This document shows, in pieces, positions 6,007 to 7,929 of a stretch of 7,929 bases of DNA. This stretch comes from JBFLYZ01 sp040756415 (GTDB taxonomy: Bacteria; Bacteroidota; Bacteroidia; JADZBD01), in the NCBI GenBank assembly GCA_040756415.1, contig JBFLYZ010000101.1:1-7929 (forward strand), written 5' to 3'. Both the position numbers and the translations under genes were made by a program. Each line of letters begins with the position of its first letter. Positions within the stretch are counted from its first letter, which is position 1. The notes under the pieces are model-generated. The model worked only from the letters and a program-made list of their open reading frames with translations. It was not told the origin of the DNA and ran no database searches.

Positions 6007-7929
6007 TCAAACCACGTTTTCATCGGGTTTATCTTCCTTCTTCAGGAGCTGTTCCAGGGCCACAAGGTCCTTGATCAGCACTTCGCGGGCCTTGCTGCCC
6101 TCGAAAGGGCCTATTATGCCGGCCGCCTCCAACTGGTCCACTATCCTTCCCGCCCTGTTATAACCCAGCTTGAGCTTGCGCTGGAGCAGCGAGGCCGATC
6201 CCTGCTGATGCGCGACCACGATCTTAGCGGCCTCTTCAAAGAGGGCGTCACGTTCGGAGTCATCCAGCTCGCCCATGCCCTGTTCGTTCTCATCGACATA
6301 TTCGGGCAGTTTGAAGGCTTCGGGGTATCCCCGCTGCGAACCGATGAAGTCGCAGATGCGCTCTACTTCTGGCGTATCCACAAATGCGCATTGCAGGCGG
6401 ATAAGATCGCTGCCGGTGGAAAGCAGCATGTCGCCTCTTCCGATAAGCTGGTCGGCCCCGCCCGTATCGAGTATGGTCCTTGAATCGATCTTTGAGGTGA
6501 CCCTGAAAGCTATGCGCGCGGGAAAATTCGCTTTGATGGTTCCGGTGATGATGTTCACGGACGGGCGCTGCGTGGCGATGATCAGGTGGATGCCTATGGC
6601 GCGCGCGAGCTGCGCCAGGCGGGCAATGGGCGTTTCCACCTCTTTGCCGGCCGTCATGATCAGGTCAGCGAACTCATCCACTACCAGCACGATATAGGGC
6701 AGGAAACGGTGCCCGTTGGCCGGGTTCAGCTTGCGCTGGATGAACTTGGCGTTGTACTCCTTTATCGTGCGCACCTGGGCCTCTTTCAGCAGCTCGTAGC
6801 GCTGATCCATTTCTATGCAAAGCGAGTTGAGGGTATAGATCACCTTTTTGGTATCGGTGATAATGGCCTCCGCGCTGTCGGGCAGCTTGGCCAGGAAATG
6901 CCGCTCTATTTTGTTGAACAGGGTCAGCTCCACCTTTTTGGGGTCTACCAGCACGAACTTGATCTGGGAAGGATGCTTTTTGTACAGCAGCGAGACCAGG
7001 ATGGCATTCAATCCCACCGATTTACCCTGGCCGGTAGCGCCCGCCATGAGCAGGTGGGGCATCCTGGAAAGATCGGCTATGAACGATTCGTTGGCAATGG
7101 TCTTACCCAGGGCCACGGGTAGCTCCATGCCGGTGTTCTGGAACTTTTCCGAAGCGATCATGGAGCGCATGGAAACTACCTGGGGCGTAAGGTTGGGCAC
7201 CTCAATGCCTATGGTTCCCTTGCCGGGAATAGGGGCGATGATGCGTATGCCCAGGGCAGACAGGCTCAGGGCAATATCGTCTTCGAGGTTCTTGATCTTG
7301 GCAATACGCGTTCCGGCTTTCGGGATGATCTCGTACAGCGTTACGGTAGGACCTATGGTGGCTTTCACCTTTTCGATCTCGATCCCGTAATTTCTCAGCG
7401 TATCGACTATCCTGTTCTTGTTGGCCGTCAGCTCTTCGGTGTTCACATCGATATCCTTCTTGCCGTAGTCTTCCAGCAGGTCGATGGTAGGATATTCGTA
7501 CGAAGCCAGGTCGAGGGTGGGGTCGTATTCACCGTATTCCTTCACCAGCTCGGCCGCTGACAGCGCTTCGGGGTCCAGCTCCTGTTCCTGCTCCGTCTTT
7601 TCGACCGTAAGCTCAACGCCACCGTTCTCCCCCGGTACAGGTATCTCTTCATGCGCTTTTTCTTCATCTTCTTCCCCGGTTTTAACTTCCTCTTCCTCGA
7701 TCTCGTTCTTTTCCTGCTCGGTAAAGTCAACTTCTTTTTTCTCGTCCACGATGATGTCCTCATCCCTGAGCTGGTTCACGGGCTCTTCTTTTATTTCTGC
7801 GGGAATCACCGGCTCGGGTACGCTGGGTTTTCGTTTGAGGAAATCGAAGCTGAGGTTGAAGACCACGATCGAGTAGGCGAGGGCGGAGAAAACGAGCAGG
7901 GCGCCCGTTCCGAAAACTCCCAGCGACCG
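6007..7929 (-). CDS. ftsK: DNA translocase FtsK, C-terminal 640 residues (5' end outside window)
   Basis: FtsK is the septal, membrane-anchored ATPase that pumps DNA and helps resolve chromosomes at division. The frame is open to the right edge, so the gene is incomplete at its 5' end. Reading from the edge: a hydrophobic membrane segment (7929 to about 7850, VFGTGALLVFSALAYSIVVF); an acidic Glu/Asp-rich linker (about 7803-7515, roughly 95 residues); the alpha domain (about 7500-7150); the RecA-like motor with Walker A GATGQGKS (7041-7018) and Walker B VLVVDEFADLI (about 6693-6660), then TQRPSVNIITGTIKANFPARIAFRV; and the winged-helix gamma domain (about 6270-6060, LLQRKLKLGYNRAGRIVDQLEAAGIIG), which reads KOPS-type polar sequences in the family. 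A GTG at 7866 is not the true start, because the membrane segment continues upstream of it. The linker is much shorter than in Escherichia coli, as usual in this phylum. All motor motifs look intact. Confidence 0.96.
   Translation of the reverse strand, partial: RSLGVFGTGALLVFSALAYSIVVFNLSFDFLKRKPSVPEPVIPAEIKEEPVNQLRDEDIIVDEKKEVDFTEQEKNEIEEEEVKTGEEDEEKAHEEIPVPGENGGVELTVEKTEQEQELDPEALSAAELVKEYGEYDPTLDLASYEYPTIDLLEDYGKKDIDVNTEELTANKNRIVDTLRNYGIEIEKVKATIGPTVTLYEIIPKAGTRIAKIKNLEDDIALSLSALGIRIIAPIPGKGTIGIEVPNLTPQVVSMRSMIASEKFQNTGMELPVALGKTIANESFIADLSRMPHLLMAGATGQGKSVGLNAILVSLLYKKHPSQIKFVLVDPKKVELTLFNKIERHFLAKLPDSAEAIITDTKKVIYTLNSLCIEMDQRYELLKEAQVRTIKEYNAKFIQRKLNPANGHRFLPYIVLVVDEFADLIMTAGKEVETPIARLAQLARAIGIHLIIATQRPSVNIITGTIKANFPARIAFRVTSKIDSRTILDTGGADQLIGRGDMLLSTGSDLIRLQCAFVDTPEVERICDFIGSQRGYPEAFKLPEYVDENEQGMGELDDSERDALFEEAAKIVVAHQQGSASLLQRKLKLGYNRAGRIVDQLEAAGIIGPFEGSKAREVLIKDLVALEQLLKKEDKPDENVV

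Noticed and set aside
6208..7390. Several + strand open frames of 91-180 residues across the FtsK motor region
   Set aside because: They lie entirely over intact FtsK motifs (Walker A, Walker B, gamma domain) and have no leader, promoter or recognisable domain of their own.
7484..7876. Serine-rich open frame on the + strand
   Set aside because: It is the complement of the Glu/Asp-rich FtsK linker. GAA/GAG runs read as TTC/CTC and TCT/TCC on the other strand, giving a false Ser/Phe-rich protein.

Overview
The window looks like chromosomal DNA of a Bacteroidota bacterium, most likely a T9SS-bearing free-living lineage (Chitinophagia, Sphingobacteriia or Flavobacteriia type). Four things support this. 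Two proteins carry the two kinds of Type IX secretion C-terminal sorting domain. Start codons lack Shine-Dalgarno sequences and have A-rich leaders. Two promoters carry the Bacteroidota -7 box TAnnTTTG. A LolA-type gene follows ftsK, an order that recurs in this phylum. A genus cannot be named from the sequence alone.

Left half, + strand. After an AT-rich leader region (1-297) comes a small exported protein (298-603) with a ferredoxin-like, HMA-type fold that lacks the CxxC metal site. Seventeen bases later starts a 1208-residue surface protein (621-4247). It has a signal peptide, two N-terminal beta-sandwich-like regions, an Ig-like domain, eight tandem PKD domains and a type B (CHU_C) T9SS sorting domain. 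The two are probably one transcript. An intrinsic terminator at 4329-4358 ends it, and the promoter of the next gene is nested in that terminator. The third gene (4388-5149) encodes a 253-residue secreted protein with an unrecognised six-cysteine ectodomain and a type A T9SS sorting domain.

Right half, - strand. A strong hairpin (5162-5201) separates the T9SS cargo genes from a convergent pair: a LolA-like lipoprotein carrier (5216-5881) and, upstream of it, the DNA translocase FtsK (6007 to beyond 7929). FtsK is cut by the right edge inside a membrane segment. lolA has its own -7 box in the 125-base gap behind ftsK.

Functionally, the left half is accessory cell-surface material: large PKD adhesin-like and small secreted cargo, exported by Sec and then by T9SS. 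The right half is core envelope and chromosome housekeeping. I see no defence system, mobile element, CRISPR array, tRNA or rRNA. The most notable points are the regular cysteine pairs and D-S/T-x sequons in the PKD array, the HMA-like partner gene with no CxxC, the unrecognised six-cysteine domain, and the overlapping terminator and promoter. None of these amounts to a clearly new system on sequence evidence alone.
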